A model generated the notes under the pieces. That model did not search any database and was not told the origin of the DNA. It saw nothing but the letters and a program-made list of their open reading frames with translations. From positions 1 to 44,122 of the forward strand of contig CAKOUU010000014.1 of the NCBI GenBank assembly GCA_934120675.1: a stretch of 44,122 nt of DNA, in the 5' to 3' direction. The stretch comes from an uncultured Clostridia bacterium (lineage in GTDB: Bacteria > Bacillota > Clostridia > TANB77 > CAG-508). The position numbers and the translations under genes were made by a program. Position 1 is the stretch's first letter. Each line of letters starts with the position of its first letter. Below, in pieces: positions 16,541-24,344 of this stretch.

Positions 16541-16972
16541 ATGAAAAAGCTTATTATATTTTTTGCAGTTATAATAGTTATAATATCTGGAATTTCACTT
16601 ATATATTTTAATTATAAGGCTGAATACAACATGGCAAAAAGATCTAATATGGAATTTGAAAAATACTTAAATAAAGAAGTTGACGGTATGGAAGTGGCAA
16701 CAGCTATTAATAAAGCCATAGACAATAACCAAAAATATGAAATACAAAAAAATAATAAAGGGATGTATTTGAGTGATAATGAAAATTCTATAAGTATTGA
16801 AATAAAGATGACAGATAATGATTCCATATATCAAATGGAGACGATATATAATAGTGGAATACAAAATTTTATAAATTATTATGGCAATATAAAATTTAAA
16901 TGTGTAAATATAAAATATCATAGTTCAAATAATAAAGTTAAATATTTATTGTTTGAACAAATGTCAGAATAA
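16541..16972 (+). CDS. single-pass exported protein related to the pilin-like family
   Basis: A 143-aa protein with a different N-terminus (MKKLIIFFAVIIVIISGISL, signal-anchor type). Its soluble part (FEKYLNKEVDGMEVATAINKAIDNN, residues 34-58) matches the family motif F-x-x-Y, then G-x-x-V-x-x-x-I-x-x-x-x-x-NN seen in the MENASKAL proteins. It is driven by its own close promoter, with AAGGAAAGAA as the binding site. A small AT-rich hairpin (TTACTAAT paired with ATTAGTAA, about 16988-17011) follows. Possibly a minor subunit or helper; function unknown. Confidence 0.5.
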   Translation: MKKLIIFFAVIIVIISGISLIYFNYKAEYNMAKRSNMEFEKYLNKEVDGMEVATAINKAIDNNQKYEIQKNNKGMYLSDNENSISIEIKMTDNDSIYQMETIYNSGIQNFINYYGNIKFKCVNIKYHSSNNKVKYLLFEQMSE

Positions 16973-17048
16973 AATAGTTTTTAATCTTACTAATGAATAA
17001 TTATTAGTAATTTAATAAATAAATATAAAAACCAAGGAGGAAAAAAAG

Positions 17049-17465
17049 ATGGAGAATGCATCAAAAGCTTTAATTATAGCAGGAGCTATATTATTAGCAA
17101 TTTTATTAATAACATTAGGAATTTATATATTCCAACAAGCACAAAGTACAGTAAATAATAGTGGTATGTCACAAGCTGAAATTCAGACATTTAATAGTCA
17201 ATTTACTAAATATGAAGGTGAAAAAATAAAAGGGTCATCAGTAAAAAGTTTGATTCAAGAGGTTAATGTAAATAATTCTCAAGATGAATCAAATGAACAT
17301 CAAATAACAGTTACAGGTGTTACTGCAGCTGCTTCAGGTTCTGCAGCTGGATATAATCAATATTTAACAAATGGTATAAAAAACACAAAAACATATACAG
17401 TTAAAATTACTCAGTACGGAACTAATGGTAGAATAACTAATATATCAGTTGAGGCAAACAGCTAA
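17049..17465 (+). CDS. pilin-like protein 3 (MENASKAL family)
   Basis: A 138-aa protein, the most compact member: MENASKALIIAGAILLAILL, membrane helix to about residue 29, then AEIQTFNSQFTKYEG, GSSVKSLIQEVNVNN and a Gly/Thr-rich beta-like C-terminus (TVKITQYGTNGRITNISVEA). A very strong AAGGAGG lies upstream, after a 76-nt gap. Its small size and strong binding site make it the best candidate for the major subunit (inference). Confidence 0.6.
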   Translation: MENASKALIIAGAILLAILLITLGIYIFQQAQSTVNNSGMSQAEIQTFNSQFTKYEGEKIKGSSVKSLIQEVNVNNSQDESNEHQITVTGVTAAASGSAAGYNQYLTNGIKNTKTYTVKITQYGTNGRITNISVEANS

Positions 17466-17488
17466 TTTAATAAAAAGGAGGAATAATA

Positions 17489-18106
17489 ATGGAAAACGCA
17501 GCAGATGCATTAAAAATGGCGGGAGCCGTATTACTATTTGTATTAGCGCTTTCTGTTATTATTTTTTCATTTGGTCAAGCAAGAGAAAACTCTGATATAA
17601 TATTAAATTATAAAGATAGAGAAACAACATATATAGATGGAAAAGATTATTATACTACAACAGGAACAGAAAGAGAAGTTAGTATAGAAACAATAGTACC
17701 GGCTGTGTATAGGGCATTTTTGGAAAATTATAAAGTAGTATTTGATGGTTTAAGTCAACCAATATATAGAATAAAGAATCCTTCAGGTAATTGGGTAGAT
17801 AAATATACAATAGACTTAGAAACACCTACAAATGCAAATTATCCAAATGTTGGTTTAGCAGATAATAAACAAAAAATTGAATTTTTAAGAGCAATATTAT
17901 ATGGAGATTTTGAAGGTAGTAGTAAGACTGCATTTGAGTCAAAATATCATATAAGTTTATCTGGATGTGAAACAATATATAATCAGATAAAGAACAAATC
18001 CAAAATTACAGAATATTTGGGAGTATATTACCAGGCTGATGATGATAATGTTCCAGACATAAATAAAAAAGAAAAAAGAATCATTACCTATAAAATAGAG
18101 AGTTGA
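17489..18106 (+). CDS. pilin-like protein 4 (MENAADAL variant)
   Basis: A 205-aa protein with N-terminus MENAADALKMAGAVLLFVLA, the same head and helix as the other members. Its soluble domain diverges: it lacks the F-N-x-x-F-x-K-Y motif and has aromatic-rich segments (YKVVFDGLSQPIYRIK) and CETIYNQIKN. A strong AAGGAGG lies 23 nt after the previous gene. Probably a minor or tip pseudopilin (inference). Its stop codon overlaps the -35 of the next promoter. Confidence 0.55.
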   Translation: MENAADALKMAGAVLLFVLALSVIIFSFGQARENSDIILNYKDRETTYIDGKDYYTTTGTEREVSIETIVPAVYRAFLENYKVVFDGLSQPIYRIKNPSGNWVDKYTIDLETPTNANYPNVGLADNKQKIEFLRAILYGDFEGSSKTAFESKYHISLSGCETIYNQIKNKSKITEYLGVYYQADDDNVPDINKKEKRIITYKIES

Positions 18107-18131
18107 AAAAAAAGTTAAATGATGCTATAAT
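18103..18131 (+). promoter_or_regulatory. second internal promoter in the array
   Basis: TTGAAA (18103-18108, overlapping the preceding stop), 17 nt, perfect TATAAT (18126-18131), 32 nt before the ATG at 18164. Confidence 0.75.
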
Positions 18132-18163
18132 ATTAAAGAAAAAAATATTAGGAGGAAAGAATT

Positions 18164-18673
18164 ATGAAAGTTATACCTATTACAATAGGAGCAATAGTCT
18201 TAACAGTTATAGTAATAATTGTAATTCCTGTAATAACTATGGCAGATAGATTTGATACAACTACACAAACAGAAGTAGATGCAATTTTATCTGATTTTGT
18301 AGAAGAAGTTAGAACAACGGGAAAATTAACGCAAGAAAAATATTCACAATTAACAACGAATCTAGACTCATTAGGGTATACATTTGATGTAGAAATGGAG
18401 ATTAAAGCATTAGACGAAAACCAACGTAAAAAGGCATCACAGACTGCAAAAGATAAGATTGGAGAAAATAGTTATTATTCTTATTATACTTCACAAATAG
18501 AAGAACAATTAGAAAATAATGGTTCTATAACATTAGTACCAGGTTCTATAGTATCTGCAAAGGTTATAAATACAAACCCAACAATGGCACAACAAATGAA
18601 AAACTTTATGTATAAGGTTGTAGGAAACGATACAGCATTAATTGTATCATCAAAAGCGGGAATGGTACAATAA
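18164..18673 (+). CDS. pseudopilin-like protein A (ITMADR family)
   Basis: A 169-aa protein: one N-terminal membrane helix (about residues 3-26) ending in VITMADRFD, then FVEEVRTTGKLTQEKYSQL, an extended FDVEMEIK strand and a C-terminal amphipathic region (MAQQMKNFMYKVVG). The layout of helix, helix with R-T-T-G-K, Y-x-x-x-x-x-x-L, then a V-E-M-E strand recalls the small pseudopilins of Firmicutes Tad loci (DUF4320-like), but I cannot verify that here. It is a clear paralogue of the next gene. AGGAGG precedes the ATG. Confidence 0.5.
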   Translation: MKVIPITIGAIVLTVIVIIVIPVITMADRFDTTTQTEVDAILSDFVEEVRTTGKLTQEKYSQLTTNLDSLGYTFDVEMEIKALDENQRKKASQTAKDKIGENSYYSYYTSQIEEQLENNGSITLVPGSIVSAKVINTNPTMAQQMKNFMYKVVGNDTALIVSSKAGMVQ

Positions 18674-18688
18674 TAAGGAGGATACATA

Positions 18689-19210
18689 ATGGAAGATATA
18701 CTAGTAGAGATAACAGGAATTGTAATTGCTGCGGTTTTAATGTTTATATTTCCATTAATAACTATGGCGGATAGAACAGATGATGTTTCTCAGCTTACAG
18801 TTGAAATAGCAACTACAGAGTTTGTAGATGAAATACGAACAACTGGAAAAATAACTCCAAATGCATATAATCGATTTTTGACAAATATTGGCTCTACTGG
18901 AAATGCGTATAATGTAGAAATGGAAGTTAGAGTTTTAGATGAAAATCCTAAAAGAAAAAATATCCAAAATAATACTACAGGAACAAAAGAAAATGTATAT
19001 TATTCAGTTTATAATTCTCAAATTGAAACAGCATTAGAAGCAAACAGGACATTTTACCTAAAAGAAGGAGACATTGTAACTGTAAGTGCAAAGAATTCTA
19101 ATCAAACAATAGCACAGCAATTAAAAAATTTCTTTTATAAAGTTATTGGAAAAGATATATATACAATTGCTTCATCTCATAGTGGAATGATTGTTGCAAC
19201 TGGAAGATAA
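18689..19210 (+). CDS. pseudopilin-like protein B (ITMADR family)
   Basis: A 173-aa paralogue of the upstream protein. Shared blocks are LITMADRTDD, FVDEIRTTGKIT, YNVEMEVRVLDENP, YYSVYNSQIE and IAQQLKNFFYKVIGKD. One N-terminal membrane helix. It starts 15 nt after its neighbour with AAGGAGG, so the pair may form a heterodimer (inference). A 15-bp hairpin follows and closes this sub-operon. Confidence 0.5.
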   Translation: MEDILVEITGIVIAAVLMFIFPLITMADRTDDVSQLTVEIATTEFVDEIRTTGKITPNAYNRFLTNIGSTGNAYNVEMEVRVLDENPKRKNIQNNTTGTKENVYYSVYNSQIETALEANRTFYLKEGDIVTVSAKNSNQTIAQQLKNFFYKVIGKDIYTIASSHSGMIVATGR

Positions 19211-19223
19211 AACTAAATATTAA

Positions 19224-19257
19224 AAAATAGCTTGTAATAGAAATTACAAGCTATTTT
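19224..19257. terminator. perfect 15-bp hairpin after the ITMADR pair
   Basis: Arms 19224-19238 and 19243-19257 with an AGAA loop. Only four Ts end the right arm, so termination may be partial. Confidence 0.6.
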
Positions 19258-19332
19258 AAAAAGAAATAAAATAACAATAGAGAATATAGACTAATTTATA
19301 AAAAAAACATAAAAAAGAAAAGGAAGAAAGTT

Positions 19333-20925
19333 ATGAAGATACAAAGCTTAGCAGTTATATTTATTATAATTATATTACCAATATCGTTAGTAATATCATC
19401 ATATACACAAAATAGAGTAGAAACGCTTAGATTACAAACAACATATGACTCAAAACTTAATGATTCTACACATGATGCACTAAAAGCGTATCAATTAAAT
19501 AGTTTTGCTAGTGAGACATCAACTATTATAGATGAAAAAATTAGAGATATAAATGCATCAGCAAATACTTTTTTTAACTCCTTAGCAAGTAATTTTGCTA
19601 CTCTTGGATATACAAAATCTACTTTACAAAATTATGTACCTGCATTAGTATATACAATGTATGATGGATATTATATATATTCACCATATAAAAATACTTG
19701 GAGTACAGATTCAGGAAAAGCAGAAATATCAGGAGAAATGAAAGAGCAAATAAACGAGGATAGCCAAAAGACATATTCAAATGGAGAGAATTTATATGGA
19801 CTAAAACCATATATTTATTATAGCTGTAGATATAAAAAAGGTGACTTGGATTTGGTAATTACTTATTCTTTAGATAATTACATTGAAATTCAAGGTTCAA
19901 TAAATGGAAAAACTGTAAGTAGATATGGATATTTATTAAGCAATTTAACTGTTAATGGAAATAATATAACTTATAATGGTGTTAATATCACATCAGAAGG
20001 ACCATTAAGCGAAAAAATATACTTGAAGAACGATGATGGAACTTCAGAAATAAAAGAACTAAATTATATTAAAAGAAATGGGGTAAAATATTATACAGAT
20101 GGAACAAATGTATTTTCTGTAATAAATGGAAAAAAATCACCAATGCCAGATATTTCAGTATCGGAAATATATAATAATGAAAATGCTAAGAAATATTTTA
20201 AAGAATCAGCAGATTTAATGGAGTTTATAAAAAGTAACCATATTGATGAATTGACTACAGATAATATTGTAAAAACAAATAATGAAAATGATTACACGGC
20301 TGTTGGAAAAATATTTGATTTTAATCAAGATTTTGAATTAGAAACATCAAATTTTAATATACACAGAATGGATGTTATAAAACATTCTATTGAAAAAAAT
20401 TTATCAGTTGCAATATCAAATTTTAATAATTATTCAGGAGTAACAACAGAATTCCAAATGCCAAAATTAAAAGAAGAAGACTGGGATAAAATCATGGGAA
20501 ACATATCAGTAATAAGTTTTTTACAAGGGATTAATATAGGTGGAAAAGTATATAACGGATATTCTGTAATAACTAACACTAAAAATGAAGATGTTGTTAT
20601 GCTTGATTCCATATATGTAAAAAAAACTGATGGAATACATAGAATAACTGAAAATGGACTAACATCGGCCGGAGCTGTGGGAGTATTTAATGTTAATTTG
20701 GAAGCTAGAACTGAGAGTGATGGAACTAAGTATTTGCCAATAGAGGGAGATTTATCATATGATTCTGTAATCACGCAAAATGGGATTAATACTAGTTTAG
20801 ATGATTCTTATGAGGGTGACTTAACCAAGTATGTAAGATCATTAGGAAACGATCTTAAAAAGATGTATTATACTGCTTTGGCAAGAGAAAGATATGGAAT
20901 ATATAGGCCTAGAATAGAAATTTAG
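19333..20925 (+). CDS. large single-pass secreted protein of the Tad-like cluster
   Basis: A 530-aa protein with N-terminus MKIQSLAVIFIIIILPISLV, a signal-anchor or pilin-like helix (residues 5-22). A helical stalk follows (YDSKLNDSTHDALKAYQLNSF), then VPALVYTMYDGYYIYSP and a long beta-rich ectodomain with repeated Y/G/N strands. It ends in a helical segment MYYTALARERYGIYRP. Its size and topology resemble the large TadG-type pseudopilin or an adhesin tip, but I recognise no named domain. AAAGGAAGAAAG precedes the ATG. A rho-independent terminator follows and ends the cluster. Confidence 0.5.
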   Translation: MKIQSLAVIFIIIILPISLVISSYTQNRVETLRLQTTYDSKLNDSTHDALKAYQLNSFASETSTIIDEKIRDINASANTFFNSLASNFATLGYTKSTLQNYVPALVYTMYDGYYIYSPYKNTWSTDSGKAEISGEMKEQINEDSQKTYSNGENLYGLKPYIYYSCRYKKGDLDLVITYSLDNYIEIQGSINGKTVSRYGYLLSNLTVNGNNITYNGVNITSEGPLSEKIYLKNDDGTSEIKELNYIKRNGVKYYTDGTNVFSVINGKKSPMPDISVSEIYNNENAKKYFKESADLMEFIKSNHIDELTTDNIVKTNNENDYTAVGKIFDFNQDFELETSNFNIHRMDVIKHSIEKNLSVAISNFNNYSGVTTEFQMPKLKEEDWDKIMGNISVISFLQGINIGGKVYNGYSVITNTKNEDVVMLDSIYVKKTDGIHRITENGLTSAGAVGVFNVNLEARTESDGTKYLPIEGDLSYDSVITQNGINTSLDDSYEGDLTKYVRSLGNDLKKMYYTALARERYGIYRPRIEI

Positions 20926-20948
20926 AAACAATAATATATTTAATTTAT

Positions 20949-20976
20949 ATGGCAGTGAATTGTAACTGCCATTTTT
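20949..20976 (+). terminator. terminator at the end of the Tad-like cluster
   Basis: 8-bp stem (20949-20956 with 20965-20972), 8-nt loop, five Ts. Confidence 0.8.
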
Positions 20977-21020
20977 GTGTTAGTTAATAAATCATTATAA
21001 AATAAAATATACATAAAGCA

Positions 21021-21049
21021 TTTACAAATAAAAACAATGATGATATAAT
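21021..21049 (+). promoter_or_regulatory. sigma-A promoter of the 657-aa gene
   Basis: TTTACA (21021-21026), 17 nt, perfect TATAAT (21044-21049), 35 nt before the ATG at 21084. Confidence 0.75.
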
Positions 21050-21083
21050 ACGAAAAAACAAGAATAAAAGTTAGGATGTAATA

Positions 21084-23057
21084 ATGGAACATATAAATCA
21101 AATATTAAATTTAAAAGTTAAAGTAATGTTACAAAAGATTGATAAATTATGTAATATATATACAATGTTATTACAAAAAACAAATTCTAAGGAAATCAAT
21201 TCATTAGAAATAATTAAAAAACAATATTTAAAAATGTATAATGAAATTATAGAAAGAAAGGAATACGAAAAATACAAAGACGTAGAAGATATAATTATAA
21301 AAGAAATATCAAAGCAAGAATTAAGGTTAGACGAATATATATATAATACATTTCAAAATTATCAAGAGATAATATCAAAAGAAATTAAAGAAATAAGAAA
21401 ATCTGAAAATTATATTAATTTTCATAATATGGATAAAGAACTAAAAAAAGTTGAAACATTAATAGAAGTATTACAATTATATAATTCATATACTAGTAAG
21501 AACGCAGAAAACGAAATTAAATATGAAATTAGCAAATTGAAATTTGACATATTATATAGAAAACAAGTAGAAGAATTAATATACAAAAATGGAAGTGAAA
21601 TTAATAATTTAGTACAATATAGTAATGAAGGAGAAAGAACAATTTTTAAGACACTTTTAAAAGAAAAAGTTAATTCACTGTTTTTGGAATTTATAAATGC
21701 CTACAAAGATATAATAATTCCAATTGAAATAAACAAATTGAGACACAGTATTAAAGAAAAAAAGAAATATGATTTGATAATAGAGCAATTATTAAGTAAT
21801 AGAGAACTATTAGAAGGACTAATAATAATTGATATGAAAAAACATCCATATAATTATATTAATTTGTTAAAAGCTAAAGTTTTTAATGCCCATTTATGTA
21901 ATATAGGTAATAATCCTTTTGAAAGAAAAGATTATTTAACGATTAGGCAACTGCTGAATTTAGGATACAAAGGTAGTTATGAAAGCTACGTTTATCTTAA
22001 TAGAAGAGGTGAGATGGTAAATAAAGTGAATTATTCCATATTAGAAGCTATTCTAAAAAGTTTGATAACTGATGAAAATATAAGCTTTATAGAATGTAGA
22101 AATCTATATAATAAATTTGGATTTGAATGTAGACCAATTTTGGTAAATATAGGGCAGCAATGTGTAAAAATGATTTTTAATGATGTGAAAAACAGTAAAG
22201 AAGTTCAAGAAATTTCACAGGAACTGAAAGAAAATAAAAGAGATTTAAAAGGGCAATATTGTAAAATTGATTTTGAAGGATTAGTATATGAATTTACAAA
22301 AGATAAAAAATATTCGGAAGATTTATTTAATCAAATTTTTAATAAGAAAAAAGAAGAAATTAAATTAACTCTTCAAAAACCAAACAAAAAATTTCTTCCT
22401 AAAAGAAATAAAGAAGAAGAAAAAAATTTAGAACAAGAAAAAAATCAGATAGTAAAAAACGGATTTATAAGTACAGATATAAATTTAATTATGTCATTAA
22501 TAGAAAAGATAATATACAATTATAATACTGAAATAAAAGAATTAGAACAAGTGAAAGAGGAATGTATTATAGACATATATAAAAGAAGAATAGATATGTA
22601 CAAACAAAATATCAAAATTGAAAAAGAGCAGCTAAAATGGCTAGAAAGTTTAAAAGGTAAAAACGGAAAGTTTACAGTTGATGAAGCAAAAAAATTATTG
22701 TTAACTGTATATGATGTTTATAAAAAGTCAAATATAAAATATGACGTAAGAAAAATATTGCCATTAGAAAATATGGAAAATGAAAACATCAGAAAATTGG
22801 CACCAATGCCAATTGCTGAACATTACAAAGGTATATATGAAGGTAGAAGAGAATGTATGAAGCCATTATGGGAAAAATATCAAAAAGATTTTAAAGAACT
22901 TGGCATAAATGTAAAAAGATATAGTAGATGTTATGTAACAAAACCATGTTTTCAAATATGTGTTAGTTTAGAAGATATATCAGACTTACCTATTGACTAT
23001 GAAAAAGTTGAATTATTAACCAAAGAAGAACAAGATACAATATTAGAGAGAGAATAA
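21084..23057 (+). CDS. large alpha-helical protein of unknown function
   Basis: I do not recognise this 657-aa protein. It has no membrane helix or signal peptide. It is rich in Lys, Glu and Ile with long predicted helices (residues 1-250 and 440-560, the latter Lys/Glu-rich and probably coiled-coil). A more globular part near 270-350 holds YKGSYESYVYLNRRGE. The C-terminal 90 residues hold a cysteine-containing segment (YSRCYVTKPCFQICVSLEDI). It is followed 30 nt later by a TelA-like gene and has its own promoter, so the two probably form an operon. TelA-like proteins often pair with a partner protein, but this is not the usual XpaC type. The Shine-Dalgarno is weak. Confidence 0.7.
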   Translation: MEHINQILNLKVKVMLQKIDKLCNIYTMLLQKTNSKEINSLEIIKKQYLKMYNEIIERKEYEKYKDVEDIIIKEISKQELRLDEYIYNTFQNYQEIISKEIKEIRKSENYINFHNMDKELKKVETLIEVLQLYNSYTSKNAENEIKYEISKLKFDILYRKQVEELIYKNGSEINNLVQYSNEGERTIFKTLLKEKVNSLFLEFINAYKDIIIPIEINKLRHSIKEKKKYDLIIEQLLSNRELLEGLIIIDMKKHPYNYINLLKAKVFNAHLCNIGNNPFERKDYLTIRQLLNLGYKGSYESYVYLNRRGEMVNKVNYSILEAILKSLITDENISFIECRNLYNKFGFECRPILVNIGQQCVKMIFNDVKNSKEVQEISQELKENKRDLKGQYCKIDFEGLVYEFTKDKKYSEDLFNQIFNKKKEEIKLTLQKPNKKFLPKRNKEEEKNLEQEKNQIVKNGFISTDINLIMSLIEKIIYNYNTEIKELEQVKEECIIDIYKRRIDMYKQNIKIEKEQLKWLESLKGKNGKFTVDEAKKLLLTVYDVYKKSNIKYDVRKILPLENMENENIRKLAPMPIAEHYKGIYEGRRECMKPLWEKYQKDFKELGINVKRYSRCYVTKPCFQICVSLEDISDLPIDYEKVELLTKEEQDTILERE

Positions 23058-23087
23058 ATAGAGATATAAAGAAAGAGAGAAAGTAAT

Positions 23088-24266
23088 ATGAACGAAGAAA
23101 ATAATAATTCAAACACAAAACTAATGACAAATTTAAAAAAACAAGTAAATGAACAAATATCAACATTAACTACAAAAATTCCTGCCTATTCAGAATTAAA
23201 TGATGAGGGGAAAAAAATTGTTGATAAATATATTTCATCAATTAATTTACATGATTCTAAAACAATTGATGAATTTGGAAAAAAAGAAACAGAAAAAATA
23301 TATAAGGAGTTAGACATATTAATAGGAACATTAAAAACACATGATACAAGTATAGAAGATATGTTTGCTGAATTAATGCTTTCAATTGACGAAAATATTG
23401 GAACTGGAAAAGAAAGTTTTTCAGAAGCATTAAAAAAATCACCATTAGCTGCATTAAGAGTATTAAAGAATAAACCAAAGAAAATGATAGCAAATGAAAA
23501 ATATAGAAGAGCAAAAGTCTTAACTAATATTGATGTTATTCAAGAAAAATTAGAGAGCATAAGAAGTGAATTAAGAACAAATGCAGGAAAATTGGAAATT
23601 ATGGCTCAAAATTCTGCAGAACAATATGTTAACACACAATATCAAATTATAGCCTTACAAGAAGTATTGAAAAAACTTCAAAGTGAAAAAGAAAGTGAAG
23701 CAGAATTAACAGAAAGGACTTTTTCACAAATTGACCAAAGTTTGCAATTAGTTGGTGTAGAAAAAAGAATTGGCAGAAAAATAGATAATTGTAAAGGCGT
23801 TAGTATAAATGCAGCAACAAAGGCTATAATGTCAAGATTATTGGCACAACACAATGAAGAACTTGCAAGTGACTATGATCAAGATTTATCTAGTTTGTTA
23901 CCAGAGTTAAAAGGAATTGTTGTAACGGCTGAAGCAAATGATTCTTTAATTCAAGCAGTAGATACACATAATCAATTTGTAAATAGAATGAATGAAATGC
24001 TAAGAACAGAAAGTGAACGCTCTAAAGACGCCATAAAAAAAGTACAGGATATTTCCAGCGGGAGTGCAATTGACGTTGAAACTGCAAGAGTTTTAACAAG
24101 TAACGTTTTAGAAGTTGTAAATTCTTTAAAGCAAGTTCAACAAGCAGGAAAAACTACAAATGAAGCGTTTACAGAAATATTGGATGATTTTAGAGGAAAA
24201 TTAGCTAAAGAAATTGAGACAAATAATAGTCAAGAGAACACAGTGAATAATAAAGAAAGGGATTAA
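23088..24266 (+). CDS. TelA-like (toxic anion resistance family) helical protein
   Basis: A 392-aa, almost entirely alpha-helical soluble protein. It resembles the TelA/KlaA family: an N-terminal arm, the conserved middle with K-Y-R-R-A-K, IQEKLESIRSEL and NAGKLEIMAQNSAEQY, and a C-terminal helical bundle (NQFVNRMNEMLRTESERSKD). TelA proteins are linked to tellurite and envelope-stress resistance; their mechanism is unclear. It shares an operon with the 657-aa protein, and spoIVB follows after 78 nt. The family call is from sequence feel, not a search. Confidence 0.55.
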   Translation: MNEENNNSNTKLMTNLKKQVNEQISTLTTKIPAYSELNDEGKKIVDKYISSINLHDSKTIDEFGKKETEKIYKELDILIGTLKTHDTSIEDMFAELMLSIDENIGTGKESFSEALKKSPLAALRVLKNKPKKMIANEKYRRAKVLTNIDVIQEKLESIRSELRTNAGKLEIMAQNSAEQYVNTQYQIIALQEVLKKLQSEKESEAELTERTFSQIDQSLQLVGVEKRIGRKIDNCKGVSINAATKAIMSRLLAQHNEELASDYDQDLSSLLPELKGIVVTAEANDSLIQAVDTHNQFVNRMNEMLRTESERSKDAIKKVQDISSGSAIDVETARVLTSNVLEVVNSLKQVQQAGKTTNEAFTEILDDFRGKLAKEIETNNSQENTVNNKERD

Positions 24267-24344
24267 TCGGATATATAAAAAATAGAATAAAATAATTTTA
24301 AAAGAGAATAATATTAATGAATCAAGATATAAAAGGAGAAAATT

